Assembly (NCBI GenBank): GCA_039714395.1
Contig: JBDLJH010000001.1
Location: 124,001-188,000, forward strand
Length of the DNA stretch: 64,000 nucleotides
Reading direction: 5' to 3'
Source of the DNA: JAPHSX01 sp039714395
Lineage (GTDB): Bacteria > Pseudomonadota > Gammaproteobacteria > Thiohalomonadales > Thiohalomonadaceae
Below are positions 1 to 9,224 of the stretch, piece by piece (positions within the stretch are counted from its first letter, which is position 1; each line of letters begins with the position of its first letter). A program made the position numbers and the translations under genes. The notes under the pieces are model-generated. The model was not told the DNA's origin and made no database searches. It saw nothing but the letters and a program-made list of their open reading frames with translations.

Positions 1-54
1 GTGCACTATGCTGCTAGATTACTGTGCCGTTTATGACAATCGGGCTGGGAAGTT

Positions 55-80
55 GTAGGAGCGCTTCGAGCGCGATCAGC
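55..80. repeat. REP-like repeat, family 3 (GTAGGAGCG type)
   Basis: A short imperfect palindrome begins GTAGGAGCGCTTCGAGCGCG. A related, longer palindrome lies at 60929-60982. No RAYT transposase lies next to either copy. Nothing else is seen in the first 98 bases except a palindrome AAATAAGCTTATTT around 87-100 at the end of the DUF1614 gene. Confidence 0.55.
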
Positions 81-98
81 ATTTCAAAATAAGCTTAT

Positions 99-761
99 TT
101 AGGCCAGCAGCACCGCAACGATACCGGTAATGAAGATACCGTCGAAGGTACCTGCCCCACCGATAGCGGCGAAGGGCGGCCCCATTTCACGAATATCCTT
201 TAGTCTCAATATATCCGCCCCTATTAACACCCCCATAGTGCCGCCGATGTAGGCCAGTGGTGCGCTGACATCCGGATTAAGGGCGACCGCGATCAGAGCG
301 GCGCTTAGTGGTGCCACCAGTATCGGCATGCCAATACCCAGGCCGTGAACCGGACGGCTGAAGAGGTAGCTAATGAGGGTGACGAAGGCGATCGCCTGTA
401 GTGCCTGTAGCAGTGTTACCCCGGTGTTGTTGAGCAGGTAGAGTGAGAAGGCGATAGGGATCAGACAGCCGCCCATATTGACCGCTACCAGGGTATGGCT
501 GCTGCTGTGTGGCATCGGCAGAAAAGGAAATAGTGGCGGCGGTGGTGGCGGTGCCCCCTCCGGTCTTCGGCTGCGCATGCGAAATAGCGGCAGGTTGACC
601 ACGCTGCCGAACAGAGAAGTAATAAGCAACAGGTAGGCTGCATTGGGCGAGAGCCCCAGTTTGTGGAAGGCGATGGTGAGCAGGCCAACCTGGATAAAAG
701 CAATGAGAAACGCAATGGCGAAGAGAAATAGAAATAGCTTCTGGCGTGAGGGTGTTGCCAC
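99..761 (-). CDS. DUF1614 family membrane protein
   Basis: A predicted polytopic inner-membrane protein of 220 residues. Several hydrophobic segments surround a proline-rich loop, a run of consecutive prolines near residue 70. The Gly-rich C-terminal half (GGTMGVLIGAD, AIGGAGTFDGIF) resembles the DUF1614 family, whose function is unknown. I place the start at the GTG at 761, because GGGAG lies just upstream inside the end of the PRPP-synthetase-like gene. The longer frame would overlap that gene by about 100 bases. The neighbouring stop codon is 4 bases away, so the two genes are probably co-transcribed. A role in nucleotide or pentose metabolism is suggested only by position. Confidence 0.75.
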   Translation of the reverse strand: MATPSRQKLFLFLFAIAFLIAFIQVGLLTIAFHKLGLSPNAAYLLLITSLFGSVVNLPLFRMRSRRPEGAPPPPPPLFPFLPMPHSSSHTLVAVNMGGCLIPIAFSLYLLNNTGVTLLQALQAIAFVTLISYLFSRPVHGLGIGMPILVAPLSAALIAVALNPDVSAPLAYIGGTMGVLIGADILRLKDIREMGPPFAAIGGAGTFDGIFITGIVAVLLA

Positions 762-765
762 CGTG

Positions 766-1635
766 TTACTCCCGCAATACCGATGCCAGAAGGGGGGCCA
801 GAGAGATGGCGTTGCTGGCGTGCCCGATACTGTCACAGCTCCAGATATGGCTAATACCCGCATCGTGTAGTGCCTGTGTCACCTCATCGGCGAACAGGGC
901 GTGGGTGACCAGGCAATGGATGGTTCCTGCCCCCTGTTTTTTTAGCTGTCTGGTGACATTAATAAGGGTCCGCCCAGTGCTGATCATATCGTCCACCAGG
1001 ATCACTTCATGTTGGTGATAATCGTGTTCGGGTAGTTTGATCACCACCTCACGATCCCCCAGCCGCTGCTTGGACGCAATGGCATAATCCAGCCCTGCCG
1101 GATCAGCGATGGCACGCACCCACTGCTCCGATTCACCATCGGGTCCGACCAGCATCGGATGCTCGGTATTGGCAGCGAGAAATTTCCCCATTAGTGCGGC
1201 GCTTTGCAGGCTAATGGCTTCGATGTTTGGCAGCGCCTGTGACAGATCATTAATGCGGTGCAGGTGCGGGTCGACCGTGATCACCTTGTCGAACAGTCCG
1301 GCGAGAAACGGTCCAATGATCTGCTGACTTACCGCCTCGCCCGGGTGAAACGCAATGTCCTGGCGCATGTAACAGAGATAGGGGGCGACCAGGGTTAGCC
1401 TTTTTACTCCCTGCTTACGCGCTGTCTGTGCAGTGAGCAACAGTTCGATCAGTTTCGCATTTGGCTGATCCAGGCTGCGGCAGATGATCACCTCTTCAGA
1501 AAGATTCGACGGCAGGGTCACCTTGCTTTCACCATCGGGAAAGCGGTGCACCTCGACCAGTGAAAAATTGAGGCCCAGTTTCTGTGCCAGTGCTTCACCT
1601 TGCGGTTGGTAATCGGTAAATCCGAGAACAAGCAT
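766..1635 (-). CDS. Ribose-phosphate pyrophosphokinase-like protein (PRPP synthetase paralogue)
   Basis: A 289-residue member of the PRPP synthetase/phosphoribosyltransferase superfamily. The N-terminus shows RFPDGESKV, followed by the catalytic-loop-like YLCYMRQD and the metal-site-like VDPHLHR. The PRPP loop is VILVDDMISTGRTL near residues 212-225. Canonical Prs makes PRPP from ribose 5-phosphate and ATP. This protein is shorter than housekeeping Prs (about 315 residues) and lies 2 bases from a phosphorylase gene, so it looks like a specialised paralogue. It may use or make a phosphoribosyl intermediate linked to AMP turnover (inference). The start is the ATG at 1635; a longer open frame reads back into the phosphorylase gene and is not credible. 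Confidence 0.85.
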   Translation of the reverse strand: MLVLGFTDYQPQGEALAQKLGLNFSLVEVHRFPDGESKVTLPSNLSEEVIICRSLDQPNAKLIELLLTAQTARKQGVKRLTLVAPYLCYMRQDIAFHPGEAVSQQIIGPFLAGLFDKVITVDPHLHRINDLSQALPNIEAISLQSAALMGKFLAANTEHPMLVGPDGESEQWVRAIADPAGLDYAIASKQRLGDREVVIKLPEHDYHQHEVILVDDMISTGRTLINVTRQLKKQGAGTIHCLVTHALFADEVTQALHDAGISHIWSCDSIGHASNAISLAPLLASVLRE

Positions 1636-1637
1636 GG

Positions 1638-3191
1638 TTAAAACTCCATGTAGGTCTTGCTGAGTTCTTCCGCCTCGCCGATGCGATAGCCGCTGCCACT
1701 GTCGGTCAGCACTTTTGCAAAGTTGTAATCTGATTTGTATTCGGCATGTACCCGGTAGAGGGCTTCGTCCTTTGCGACCACATCGCCGAGTTTTTTTAGC
1801 AGGTCGACGCCGGCTCCCTTGTCGATGGGAGCGCCGGCCAGTCGGGCTACCTTGGCGAGGTGAAAGTTGTCGATTTCCACCACCACGCCGGCATGTTCGG
1901 CGCACACCTCGTAGTTGAGTGCACCGATGATTGGCGACTCACTTTGCGGCCCCTGGGCGGCGATGATCGACTCCATTTTTTTGAGTGCACGTCCCGAATC
2001 GAGGATGTCGCGTGCAATGGTGTAGCCGTAGCCACCACGTACGTCCGGGTCGAACTCGAGAATTCGTCCAGCCAGGCGTAATGACTTTTGTCGCAAATCG
2101 GAGGGGGCGTCGGTCTCATTACGCAATACCGCCATTACATCGCGCGCCTCCAGCACCGGGCCGATGCCATTGCCCACCGGCTGTGCACCGTCGGTGATGA
2201 TTACCTCCAGGTGGATGCCCATGCGATCACCGACAAACTCAAACAATTTACGCAACTGAAGCGCCTCACGCATATGGCGCACCTTGGCGCTGGGGCCGAC
2301 CGGGATGTCGATCAACAGGTGAGTGGAACCGGCGGCCAGTTTCTTTGAGAGAATCGAGGCGACCATCTGTCCCTGTGAATCGATGCCAAGGGGGCGCTCT
2401 ACCGAGATCAGAATATCGTCCGCCGGGGCAAGTCTGGCAGTGCCGCCCCAGGCGAGACAGGCTCGCTCCATGCGTACGATGGAATGAAGTTGGTCAGGAT
2501 TCAGGTCAACCTTGCACAACACCTCCATGGTGTCGGCGGTACCGGCGGGTGAGGTGATGGCGCGGCTTGATGTCTTGGCCATCAGCATGCCGTGGGCGGC
2601 AACAATGGGTACTACCAGCATGGTGGTGCGGTTGCCAGGGATACCGCCGATGCAGTGTTTGTCCACCACCAGCGGCTCGTGCCAGTCGAGGCGTTCACCC
2701 GACTCGGTCATTGCCCGGGTCAGGTGCAGGATCTCCTCGCGATCCAGCCCGGTCTGCCCTGAGGCGACAAGAAAGGCCGCCATCTCCATCTTTGAGTAGC
2801 GGTTGCTCACGATATCGTGGGTGATCGCCTCAAAGTCGCTTAGCTCCAGGCGCTCCCCGGCAATCTTGCGCCGCACCGCATCCATTGAGGGTGGCGCCTC
2901 TGCCTGCGCTACCCGTACCTGCTCCCCTTCGACCAGTCCCAGCTGTTCGAAGGCCTGTTCCGAGAGACCCAGCTCGCAGGGCTGTACGATGGTTTCATCA
3001 TCCACCACGTTAAGTACCGCGTAGATACAGTTGCCATTGGCGGAGACCTCCACCTTGGTCAGTGCCTGAAAGCCCTCGACGCGATAAAATTCGCAGTCGC
3101 GGTGCATATAGGCCACGTTCTCCTTATAGGTGTCGATGGCAATGCGCCGCAGCTGCAGGTGTTCATTACTCTTTTCGCTTTTATTCTCCAT
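1638..3191 (-). CDS. Thymidine phosphorylase family protein, AMP-phosphorylase-like
   Basis: A 517-residue nucleoside/nucleotide phosphorylase of the long archaeal-like DeoA subfamily. An N-terminal domain of about 85 residues precedes the usual phosphorylase fold. The active-site stretch KHCIGGIPGNRTTM and the KTSSRAITSPAGTADTMEVL region are present near residues 175-230. Archaeal members split AMP with phosphate into adenine and ribose 1,5-bisphosphate; bacterial members are often named thymidine phosphorylase by default. The extra N-terminal domain and the adjacent PRPP-synthetase-like gene favour an AMP-type activity (inference). The N-terminal domain is duplicated as a separate short frame at 7848-8024. 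The next gene starts 2 bases after the stop, so this is one transcription unit. Confidence 0.85.
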   Translation of the reverse strand: MENKSEKSNEHLQLRRIAIDTYKENVAYMHRDCEFYRVEGFQALTKVEVSANGNCIYAVLNVVDDETIVQPCELGLSEQAFEQLGLVEGEQVRVAQAEAPPSMDAVRRKIAGERLELSDFEAITHDIVSNRYSKMEMAAFLVASGQTGLDREEILHLTRAMTESGERLDWHEPLVVDKHCIGGIPGNRTTMLVVPIVAAHGMLMAKTSSRAITSPAGTADTMEVLCKVDLNPDQLHSIVRMERACLAWGGTARLAPADDILISVERPLGIDSQGQMVASILSKKLAAGSTHLLIDIPVGPSAKVRHMREALQLRKLFEFVGDRMGIHLEVIITDGAQPVGNGIGPVLEARDVMAVLRNETDAPSDLRQKSLRLAGRILEFDPDVRGGYGYTIARDILDSGRALKKMESIIAAQGPQSESPIIGALNYEVCAEHAGVVVEIDNFHLAKVARLAGAPIDKGAGVDLLKKLGDVVAKDEALYRVHAEYKSDYNFAKVLTDSGSGYRIGEAEELSKTYMEF

Positions 3192-3321
3192 GGGAAAACG
3201 TTAGCACACCTGGCCGTGGCGGGGGAGTTTTGCTGTTGGGGCGCCCAGGGAAGAGGGATGTGCAAGTTTTAGTGGCGATGCCCCCTGCATCTCTCACCTC
3301 GGCATAACGGGCGGAGAGTGG

Positions 3322-5946
3322 TTAGGTGGTTTTCGTATTACTGAGTAGTGATTCAGGACGCTCTATCGCACGTATTCCGATGAGGTGTGCCGACCACTCT
3401 GGCAGGGCCGCGACTACCGCGACCAGTAACGCTGCGAAGTAGGTAATGGACTGTATCAATAGCACGCCGATCCAGAACAGGGTGTCAGCGGATTCTACCC
3501 CATGAAAAAGAATGACGCCGTAGACGGCCAGCCAGAGGGCGATGAGAAACAGTACCTCTTCACGTGCCGAGGCGATGGCCGACCACAACCCTGTTTGTCC
3601 GGCATGCTTGGGGGTGCGAATAAAGGGCATCCCCCTGGTGAAGATCCCCTGCAGAATAGCGCGTGAAATGGTGTGCGCCAGGGCGAGTCCTGCCAGCCCG
3701 CCGAACAGGGTTTGCAGTGTGGAGGCCCCGATCCGGCTTTTATAGATATAGATGAGCTTGGCCGTCTTGAAGAGAAACAGTGCCACTGGCAATAGAGAGA
3801 ACAGCAGCATCGGCGGGTCAATTCGTGTTGGTGCCCAGATCATCGCCAGTGACCAGCCAAGCGCCGCAAGGTTAAAGAGCAGATTGAAACCGTCGGCCAG
3901 CCACGGCAACCAGCCGGCGACAAAATGGTAGCGCTGCCCCGCACTGAGGCGGGTGTCGCGCAGACTAAATAGACCGCGTGCATGATGTTTGAGGATCTGC
4001 ACCGCGCCATAGGCCCAGCGGAAACGCTGCTTTTTGTAATCGATAAAGGTGTCAGGCATCACCCCGCGACCATAACTGTGCGGGATATAGTGCGCCTCAT
4101 AGCCCTGCTCGAAGATGCGCAGACCCAACTCGGCATCCTCGGTGATGCACCACTCAGCCCAGCCACCGACCTGCTCCAGTACCTGTTTGCGAACCATGGT
4201 CATGGTGCCGTGCTGGATGATCGCATTACGCTCATTGCGGGTCATCATGCCGATGTAGAAGAAGCCTGCATACTCGCTGTAACACATCGCCTTAAAGGCG
4301 TTCTGACAGCCATCAGAGTAGTCCTGTGGTGCCTGGACAATCGCCACCTTGGGATCGCTAAACTGCGGCATCAGGTCATGCAGCCAACGTGGATCGACAA
4401 TATAGTCACTGTCGATGACCGCGACGATCTCTGCCTGCGCAGAGGTCTGCTGCAGGCCGAAGTTCAGTGCCCCGGCCTTGAAGCCCGCCAGCGGCTCTTT
4501 ATGGAAGAAACGGAAGCGTTCACCAAGTTTTTCGCAGTGTGCCTCTACCGGCTGCCATACCGCGGGGTCTTTGGTGTTGTTGTCGATCAGCAACACCTCG
4601 TAGTTGGGGTAGTCGAGCCGCGCCAGGGCGTTGAGGGTGCGTTTGAGCATAGCCGGCGGTTCGTTATAGGCCGGGACATGGATGGAGACCATGGGGAGTT
4701 CGCCCTCTGGCAGTGGCTCCATCTTCATGTAACGCCGTCGCTCACCTATCCACAACGCCTCTGCCCACTCGTGGGCCTCGGTCAGGAGTACCAGTAAAAT
4801 TCCCACCATTCCTACCACCATCAGCAGGCCGATGATGATGCTGCCCACACTCTGGTAGAGGGAGCTGTATTCGTAGATGATCCAGACAATCGCGGTGGCC
4901 GCCAGGTAGCTGACAATGGCGAGGAAACTGCGGCCATGACCACGTAGACTTTTACTGTCGATCAGTAGCAGGCCAAAGGTGATGACAGCGAGAACCACGG
5001 AGATCCCGGCCAGTAGCTGCCACTGAGGCACCGGTACAATGGGCTGGGTAAACTCAAATTTGGGATTTCGTTTGACATCATAAACCCCCCAGTAGGCCCC
5101 CACTGCCCCTTCAATATCGGCCTTCCACGGCTGGTCAAAGGCCTCCATCAAATAGTAAATGTAACCTTGCTCGGGAACGCGGGCCAGAAAATGGCGCAGG
5201 AAGGTGGCCTCGTTGGCCACCGAGGCGACGGCAGGGCCGCGATCTCGTCCGTGACTGGGCCAGCCCACCTCGGAGATAATGACCGGCTTGCCCGGATAGG
5301 CATTCTGCAGCCCCTGCAGCTCACTGAAGACGTAATCAACGGCCTCATGTACCTCTTTGCCCTGCCAGTAGGGGAGGATCTGCAGGGCGATAAAGTCGAC
5401 ATGTTCGACCAGTTCCGGGTTGGCGTGCCAGACACCGGCGGGCTCTGCGGTGCTGACCGGTACCCCCAGTTCCAGGCGGGCCTGATCCAGAAAGTTGATC
5501 AGATCATCGTAGTCCAGGATACCCTGATACTGGGTCTCGTTACCGACAATGGCGCGCACCACATTGGGGTTGTTTTTTGCAGTTTCGAGAAAGTCTGGAA
5601 ACTCTGTGCTGTTGCGCTCCTCATCATAGCTCAGGTAGGCACCGAGGCAGACATTGATGTTATGCTCTCGCGCCAGACGTGGGATCTCTGCCAGTGAATC
5701 TTCCACGCTGTAGGTGCGAATAGCGGTTACCTTGCCCGAGAGTAGTGTCAGATCACTATCGATTTGCTCCAGGCTGGGATAGAGCTGTTCGCGCGGATCC
5801 TGTCCGGCCTGATAAGGAGAGTAGGCAAAGCCGGTAACACGTTCGGGCCAGTCGGGCAGGGGTTGCGGACGATTAATATAGGCCCACAGGCTTACACTGA
5901 TGATAGTCACGGCTATGCCGATGACCCAGTTGGTCAAACGAAACAT
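3322..5946 (-). CDS. GH17-GT2 fusion: membrane beta-glucan synthase/transglycosylase
   Basis: An 874-residue inner-membrane enzyme. An N-terminal TM segment (about residues 5-23) is followed by a GH17 domain (about 37-300). The two expected catalytic glutamates are visible in VGNETQ (E137) and ISEVGWPS (E226). After three TM segments (about 310-390) comes a processive GT2 domain beginning VSIHVPAYNEP, with a VIDSDY acidic motif and a QRFRW motif; more TM segments follow. This resembles the proteobacterial NdvB-like proteins in which GT2 makes a beta-glucan and GH17 transfers or branches it, giving periplasmic or cyclic beta-glucans. The product here cannot be read from sequence. The divergent gene at 6116 encodes a phosphoglycerol-transferase-like enzyme that could decorate such a glucan (inference). 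Confidence 0.88.
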   Translation of the reverse strand: MFRLTNWVIGIAVTIISVSLWAYINRPQPLPDWPERVTGFAYSPYQAGQDPREQLYPSLEQIDSDLTLLSGKVTAIRTYSVEDSLAEIPRLAREHNINVCLGAYLSYDEERNSTEFPDFLETAKNNPNVVRAIVGNETQYQGILDYDDLINFLDQARLELGVPVSTAEPAGVWHANPELVEHVDFIALQILPYWQGKEVHEAVDYVFSELQGLQNAYPGKPVIISEVGWPSHGRDRGPAVASVANEATFLRHFLARVPEQGYIYYLMEAFDQPWKADIEGAVGAYWGVYDVKRNPKFEFTQPIVPVPQWQLLAGISVVLAVITFGLLLIDSKSLRGHGRSFLAIVSYLAATAIVWIIYEYSSLYQSVGSIIIGLLMVVGMVGILLVLLTEAHEWAEALWIGERRRYMKMEPLPEGELPMVSIHVPAYNEPPAMLKRTLNALARLDYPNYEVLLIDNNTKDPAVWQPVEAHCEKLGERFRFFHKEPLAGFKAGALNFGLQQTSAQAEIVAVIDSDYIVDPRWLHDLMPQFSDPKVAIVQAPQDYSDGCQNAFKAMCYSEYAGFFYIGMMTRNERNAIIQHGTMTMVRKQVLEQVGGWAEWCITEDAELGLRIFEQGYEAHYIPHSYGRGVMPDTFIDYKKQRFRWAYGAVQILKHHARGLFSLRDTRLSAGQRYHFVAGWLPWLADGFNLLFNLAALGWSLAMIWAPTRIDPPMLLFSLLPVALFLFKTAKLIYIYKSRIGASTLQTLFGGLAGLALAHTISRAILQGIFTRGMPFIRTPKHAGQTGLWSAIASAREEVLFLIALWLAVYGVILFHGVESADTLFWIGVLLIQSITYFAALLVAVVAALPEWSAHLIGIRAIERPESLLSNTKTT

Positions 5947-6115
5947 GGATATTCAGGTCCCAAGCGATAAGTAGGCCGCCTACCGCTGCGTTGCTTAGGC
6001 AACACAATCGTTCAATTTTTTACAGAAAACGGCGTCGGCATTATACCCGAACATTGTGTTAGAAATATTAACTGCGTCTCAAAATTATGACGCCTGACAG
6101 ATTTTAATAACGGCT

Positions 6116-7816
6116 ATGCATCTTCGAATCATTTCTCTACTTCGCCACCATGCACTCTGGCATGTCGTATTATTGTCCCTGCTCCTTAGCGCTTATATGC
6201 TGCTGGCCGAGTATCTGGGTGGTTTTGTCGCCAGCTACGCGCCATCGCTGTGGCTGGAGGTGATGCTGGCGCTCTATCTGTATGGTATTGGCTATGCCGT
6301 GTTGCGCCCTTCACGCTGGCGCAGTTATCTGGCTGGCGTTCCCCTGCTGTTGCTCTATTTGACCAGTGATATCTTCTACCTCGCCTTCGGCAAGGTCTTC
6401 AAGGTGATCAATCTGCAGGAGTTACCCGAGTTGCTTGAGATTTTACCGCTGAGTTACAGCGTGCCCCTGGCCATTTTGCTACTGCTACCCGTCATCCTCC
6501 TGCTCGTTCATGTTGTGTGGCGGCCACACCGCCATGCACTGCTCACGGCCTCGCCACTCCTGACCATTGTGTTGCTGCTCTACAGCACTCCGGGGTCAGT
6601 GGCGCAGATGCTAAGCGGTGCCGGTAGCGTGCCGGTGAAGTATTCCGATGCCAAAAGCGTAGAGCGAAACGGACGCCTGACCATGATGCTCTACCGTGAG
6701 GCGCAAAGGTTGATAGCCGTTGATGAGCTTGCCCCGTATCGTGATCGCAAGGGCTATCAGCAACACATCAACAGGCTGTTGCAGCCGCTGCAACAACAGG
6801 TATCAAGGCGCAATGTGCATCTTGTTGTACTGGAGAGTTTCCTCGACCCGCGCCTCTTTACCCGCCTTGAGTTCTCCACGCCGCCGGTACACCCTGACTT
6901 TGAGGCGCTGTTCGGTGAACAGCTGGGCCTCTCGCTGTCGCCGGTCTTCGGTGGTGCCACGGCACAGGCCGAGTTTGAGATCCTCTGTGGCGTGCCGGCG
7001 CTGGAGCGACTCTCCAGCGTTGAATTCAATGTCTTTAATGGCTCGCCTGCGCTCTGCCTGCCGGGGCAGCTGGCCAGCCTGGGTTATCACAGCAGTGCCA
7101 GTAACACCTACAAACCCAACTTTTTCAATGCAGCCGCGGCCTACCAGGGGGCAGGTTTCTCTGCCAGCTATTTCCCCAAAGAGTTTGCCCCGGCAGCGGA
7201 AAGTTATCTGCAGTTCGGAGAGCCGGGCGTGGAGGAGTACCTGTTTGATCAAAAACTCTTTGAGCAGAATCTGGAGTATGTGGAGAAACACCTGCGAGAG
7301 CATCCGGAAAAGCCGCTGTTCAATTACATGCTCACCATCTATGGCCATACGCCGCATCTGCTCGATCCGCAGAGTCGCCCCGAGCGCATTGAACTCATCT
7401 CCGATTATTCGGATGATCATCTAAGCCGTGCCACCAACCAGTTTTATTATCGCACCGAGGCTATAGCCAATTACGTGAATCGTCTGGTGAGTCTTGACCC
7501 TGAGAGCCTTATTGTCCTCATTTCCGATCACGTACCGCCGCTGCGTAACGGGCCTAATACCTATGAGGCACTGGCCTATCTTGGTGGTGTTGAGAATGCC
7601 TATTATCACAATCGACTTGCCATTATCGATAAAGGAGAACCCCGGGTCTGGCCGTTAATTCATCACCACGAAATACCCGCCCTGGTGTTAAATAATCTTA
7701 GCAAAGGGGCGTACTGCCAGAGATGGGGATGTTCATTTACGGGCAATGCTGAAACCAGCAACGAAGAGGAACGGTTGAACGCCTATTTGTTGTTAATGGC
7801 ACACGCTTCTGAATAG
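6116..7816 (+). CDS. LTA synthase/phosphoglycerol transferase-like membrane sulfatase-fold protein
   Basis: A 566-residue protein with about five N-terminal hydrophobic segments (residues 10-165) and a periplasmic alkaline-phosphatase-superfamily domain. Domain signatures are VLESFLDPR at its start, FGGATAQAEFEIL with the likely nucleophile Thr, NYMLTIYGHTPH and LIVLISDHVPP. Relatives include LtaS, OpgB and EptA-like phosphotransferases that move phosphoglycerol or phosphoethanolamine onto extracytoplasmic glycans. It faces the GH17-GT2 glucan synthase across about 170 bases, so periplasmic glucan modification is a reasonable but unproven role. The ATG start lacks a strong ribosome binding site. 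Confidence 0.8.
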   Translation: MHLRIISLLRHHALWHVVLLSLLLSAYMLLAEYLGGFVASYAPSLWLEVMLALYLYGIGYAVLRPSRWRSYLAGVPLLLLYLTSDIFYLAFGKVFKVINLQELPELLEILPLSYSVPLAILLLLPVILLLVHVVWRPHRHALLTASPLLTIVLLLYSTPGSVAQMLSGAGSVPVKYSDAKSVERNGRLTMMLYREAQRLIAVDELAPYRDRKGYQQHINRLLQPLQQQVSRRNVHLVVLESFLDPRLFTRLEFSTPPVHPDFEALFGEQLGLSLSPVFGGATAQAEFEILCGVPALERLSSVEFNVFNGSPALCLPGQLASLGYHSSASNTYKPNFFNAAAAYQGAGFSASYFPKEFAPAAESYLQFGEPGVEEYLFDQKLFEQNLEYVEKHLREHPEKPLFNYMLTIYGHTPHLLDPQSRPERIELISDYSDDHLSRATNQFYYRTEAIANYVNRLVSLDPESLIVLISDHVPPLRNGPNTYEALAYLGGVENAYYHNRLAIIDKGEPRVWPLIHHHEIPALVLNNLSKGAYCQRWGCSFTGNAETSNEEERLNAYLLLMAHASE

Positions 7817-7847
7817 AGCATAATTTGTTGTGATTTGCAGATAGGCC

Positions 7848-8024
7848 TTAGTCGGTTACATAGATGCAGTTGTCATTGGCGGAGACCTCCACCTTGGTCA
7901 GAGCCTGAAAGCCCTCAACGCGATAAAACTCACAGTCGCGATGCATATAGGCCACGTTCTCCTTATAGGTATCGATGGCGATGCGGCGCAGTTGCAGGTG
8001 CTCGTTGGTCTTTGTTTTGCTCAT
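7848..8024 (-). pseudogene. Truncated duplicate of the AMP-phosphorylase-like N-terminal domain
   Basis: A 58-codon frame starts MSKTKTNEHLQLRR and ends NDNCIYVTD. From NEHLQL onward it matches residues 10-57 of the protein at 1638-3191 with one amino-acid change (Gly to Asp), while about 13 codons differ synonymously. Some similarity continues upstream of the start (TAACGT at the same distance), but the reading stops where the parent goes on for another 460 residues. It is either the remnant of a once full-length paralogue or a small stand-alone domain. No good ribosome binding site is seen. Confidence 0.75.
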
Positions 8025-8186
8025 AAGAGGACGTTACCACAGCCCCGGGGATAGAGGAAAAGCACAGTATGATTCGCTCAGGTTGTGCAATGTTGACAAG
8101 GGGGGCGTGGATATCGCACATTGAGTGTTTGGTCGTCTCTGCGTCCTTTATATTGCCCCCACCAACTCTGTTCATGGAGTGAGCAC

Positions 8187-9146
8187 TTGGCACACACAAC
8201 AAGAATTTATCAGCTACATCACCTGTTCAAGTGCGGTCCCCCCGTTGGTCTGAAACAGTTGATGGAACGCTTTGAGGTATCGAAGGCGACGATTAAGCGG
8301 GATATCGATCTGTTACGCGATCAACTGGGGGCGCCGCTGGTCTACGACCGCGAGGTTAACGGTTATCACTACGAGCGCGATGCACCGGAGTTTGAGCTTC
8401 CCGGCCTCTGGTTCAATGAGAGTGAACTATTTGCCCTGCTCTCCACGGAGCAACTTCTTGAGTCGGTGCAGCCCGGACTGCTGGCACCGCATATCGGGCC
8501 CTTAAAGGCGCGGATCCATCAATTGCTCTCCAGAACCGGCCACGATAGTCGTGACGTCTCATCAAAGATCATCCTGCAGCCCATCGGCAAGCGCCAGGTG
8601 GATGACAAGCTCTTCGGGGTGATCGCAGGGGCCCTGTTGGACGGCCTGGTGATTAATGTGGAGTACCATGGACGTGTCCGCGGCGAAAAAACCGAGCGCC
8701 GTCTCCACCCGGTCAGGATGCTCTACTACCGCGACAACTGGTACCTCATCGCCTGGTGTGAAAAGGCCCAGGCACTGCGCACCTTCTCCCTCGAACGTAT
8801 CAGGCAACCAGTGGTCACCAACAAGGTGGCGCAACGCATTGATGATGAAAAACTCAATACACATCTGCATGGTGGATTCGGCATCTTTGCCGGTGCGGTA
8901 ACCGACTGGGCCGTATTACGCTTCTCACCGCGCATGGCACGCTGGGTCGCCGATGAGCAGTGGCACCCGGAGCAGGTATGCCATTGGCGCGATGATCACT
9001 ACGAACTCCACATCCCCTATACCAATCCCACCGAATTGATGATGGACATCCTCAAGTATGGTTCCGATGTTGAAGTGATTGCCCCGGCGGCGCTCAGACA
9101 GCTTGTCATCGAACGGATAGAGGCGTCGTTACAACGGTATCGATAA
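8187..9146 (+). CDS. WYL-domain transcriptional regulator with N-terminal winged HTH
   Basis: A 319-residue DeoR/YafY-type regulator. An N-terminal helix-turn-helix (LKQLMERFEVSKATIKRDIDLL, quoted across two helices, about residues 20-41) is followed by a WYL domain with the motif YYRDNWYLIAWC and a C-terminal WCX-type extension. WYL proteins bind nucleic-acid ligands and often control CRISPR-Cas or other phage-defence loci. It lies upstream of the cas block on the same strand. I chose the TTG at 8187: GGAG stands 7 bases before it and the protein then begins with AHTTRIYQL, as is usual for the family. Upstream ATG options have no ribosome binding site. Confidence 0.85.
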   Translation: MAHTTRIYQLHHLFKCGPPVGLKQLMERFEVSKATIKRDIDLLRDQLGAPLVYDREVNGYHYERDAPEFELPGLWFNESELFALLSTEQLLESVQPGLLAPHIGPLKARIHQLLSRTGHDSRDVSSKIILQPIGKRQVDDKLFGVIAGALLDGLVINVEYHGRVRGEKTERRLHPVRMLYYRDNWYLIAWCEKAQALRTFSLERIRQPVVTNKVAQRIDDEKLNTHLHGGFGIFAGAVTDWAVLRFSPRMARWVADEQWHPEQVCHWRDDHYELHIPYTNPTELMMDILKYGSDVEVIAPAALRQLVIERIEASLQRYR

Positions 9147-9224
9147 ACGAAAAGGGGCGGGCTCACTATATGAGCCACCCATCCGTTAAGCTCAACGACT
9201 CAAGAAAGTAAAAGGAGCGGTACG

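Noticed and set aside
766..3191. Complete archaeal-style AMP to RuBisCO pathway
   Set aside because: Neither a ribose-1,5-bisphosphate isomerase nor RuBisCO is in the window, so only the first step can be suggested.
3982..4797. A 271-codon plus-strand frame inside the glucan synthase gene
   Set aside because: It lies fully antisense to the GT2 domain and shows no recognisable motif.
9147..9224. Hairpin GGGCTCA...TGAGCC between the WYL and HIRAN genes as terminator
   Set aside because: The inverted repeat exists near 9160-9178, but no T run follows, so termination between the genes is not supported.
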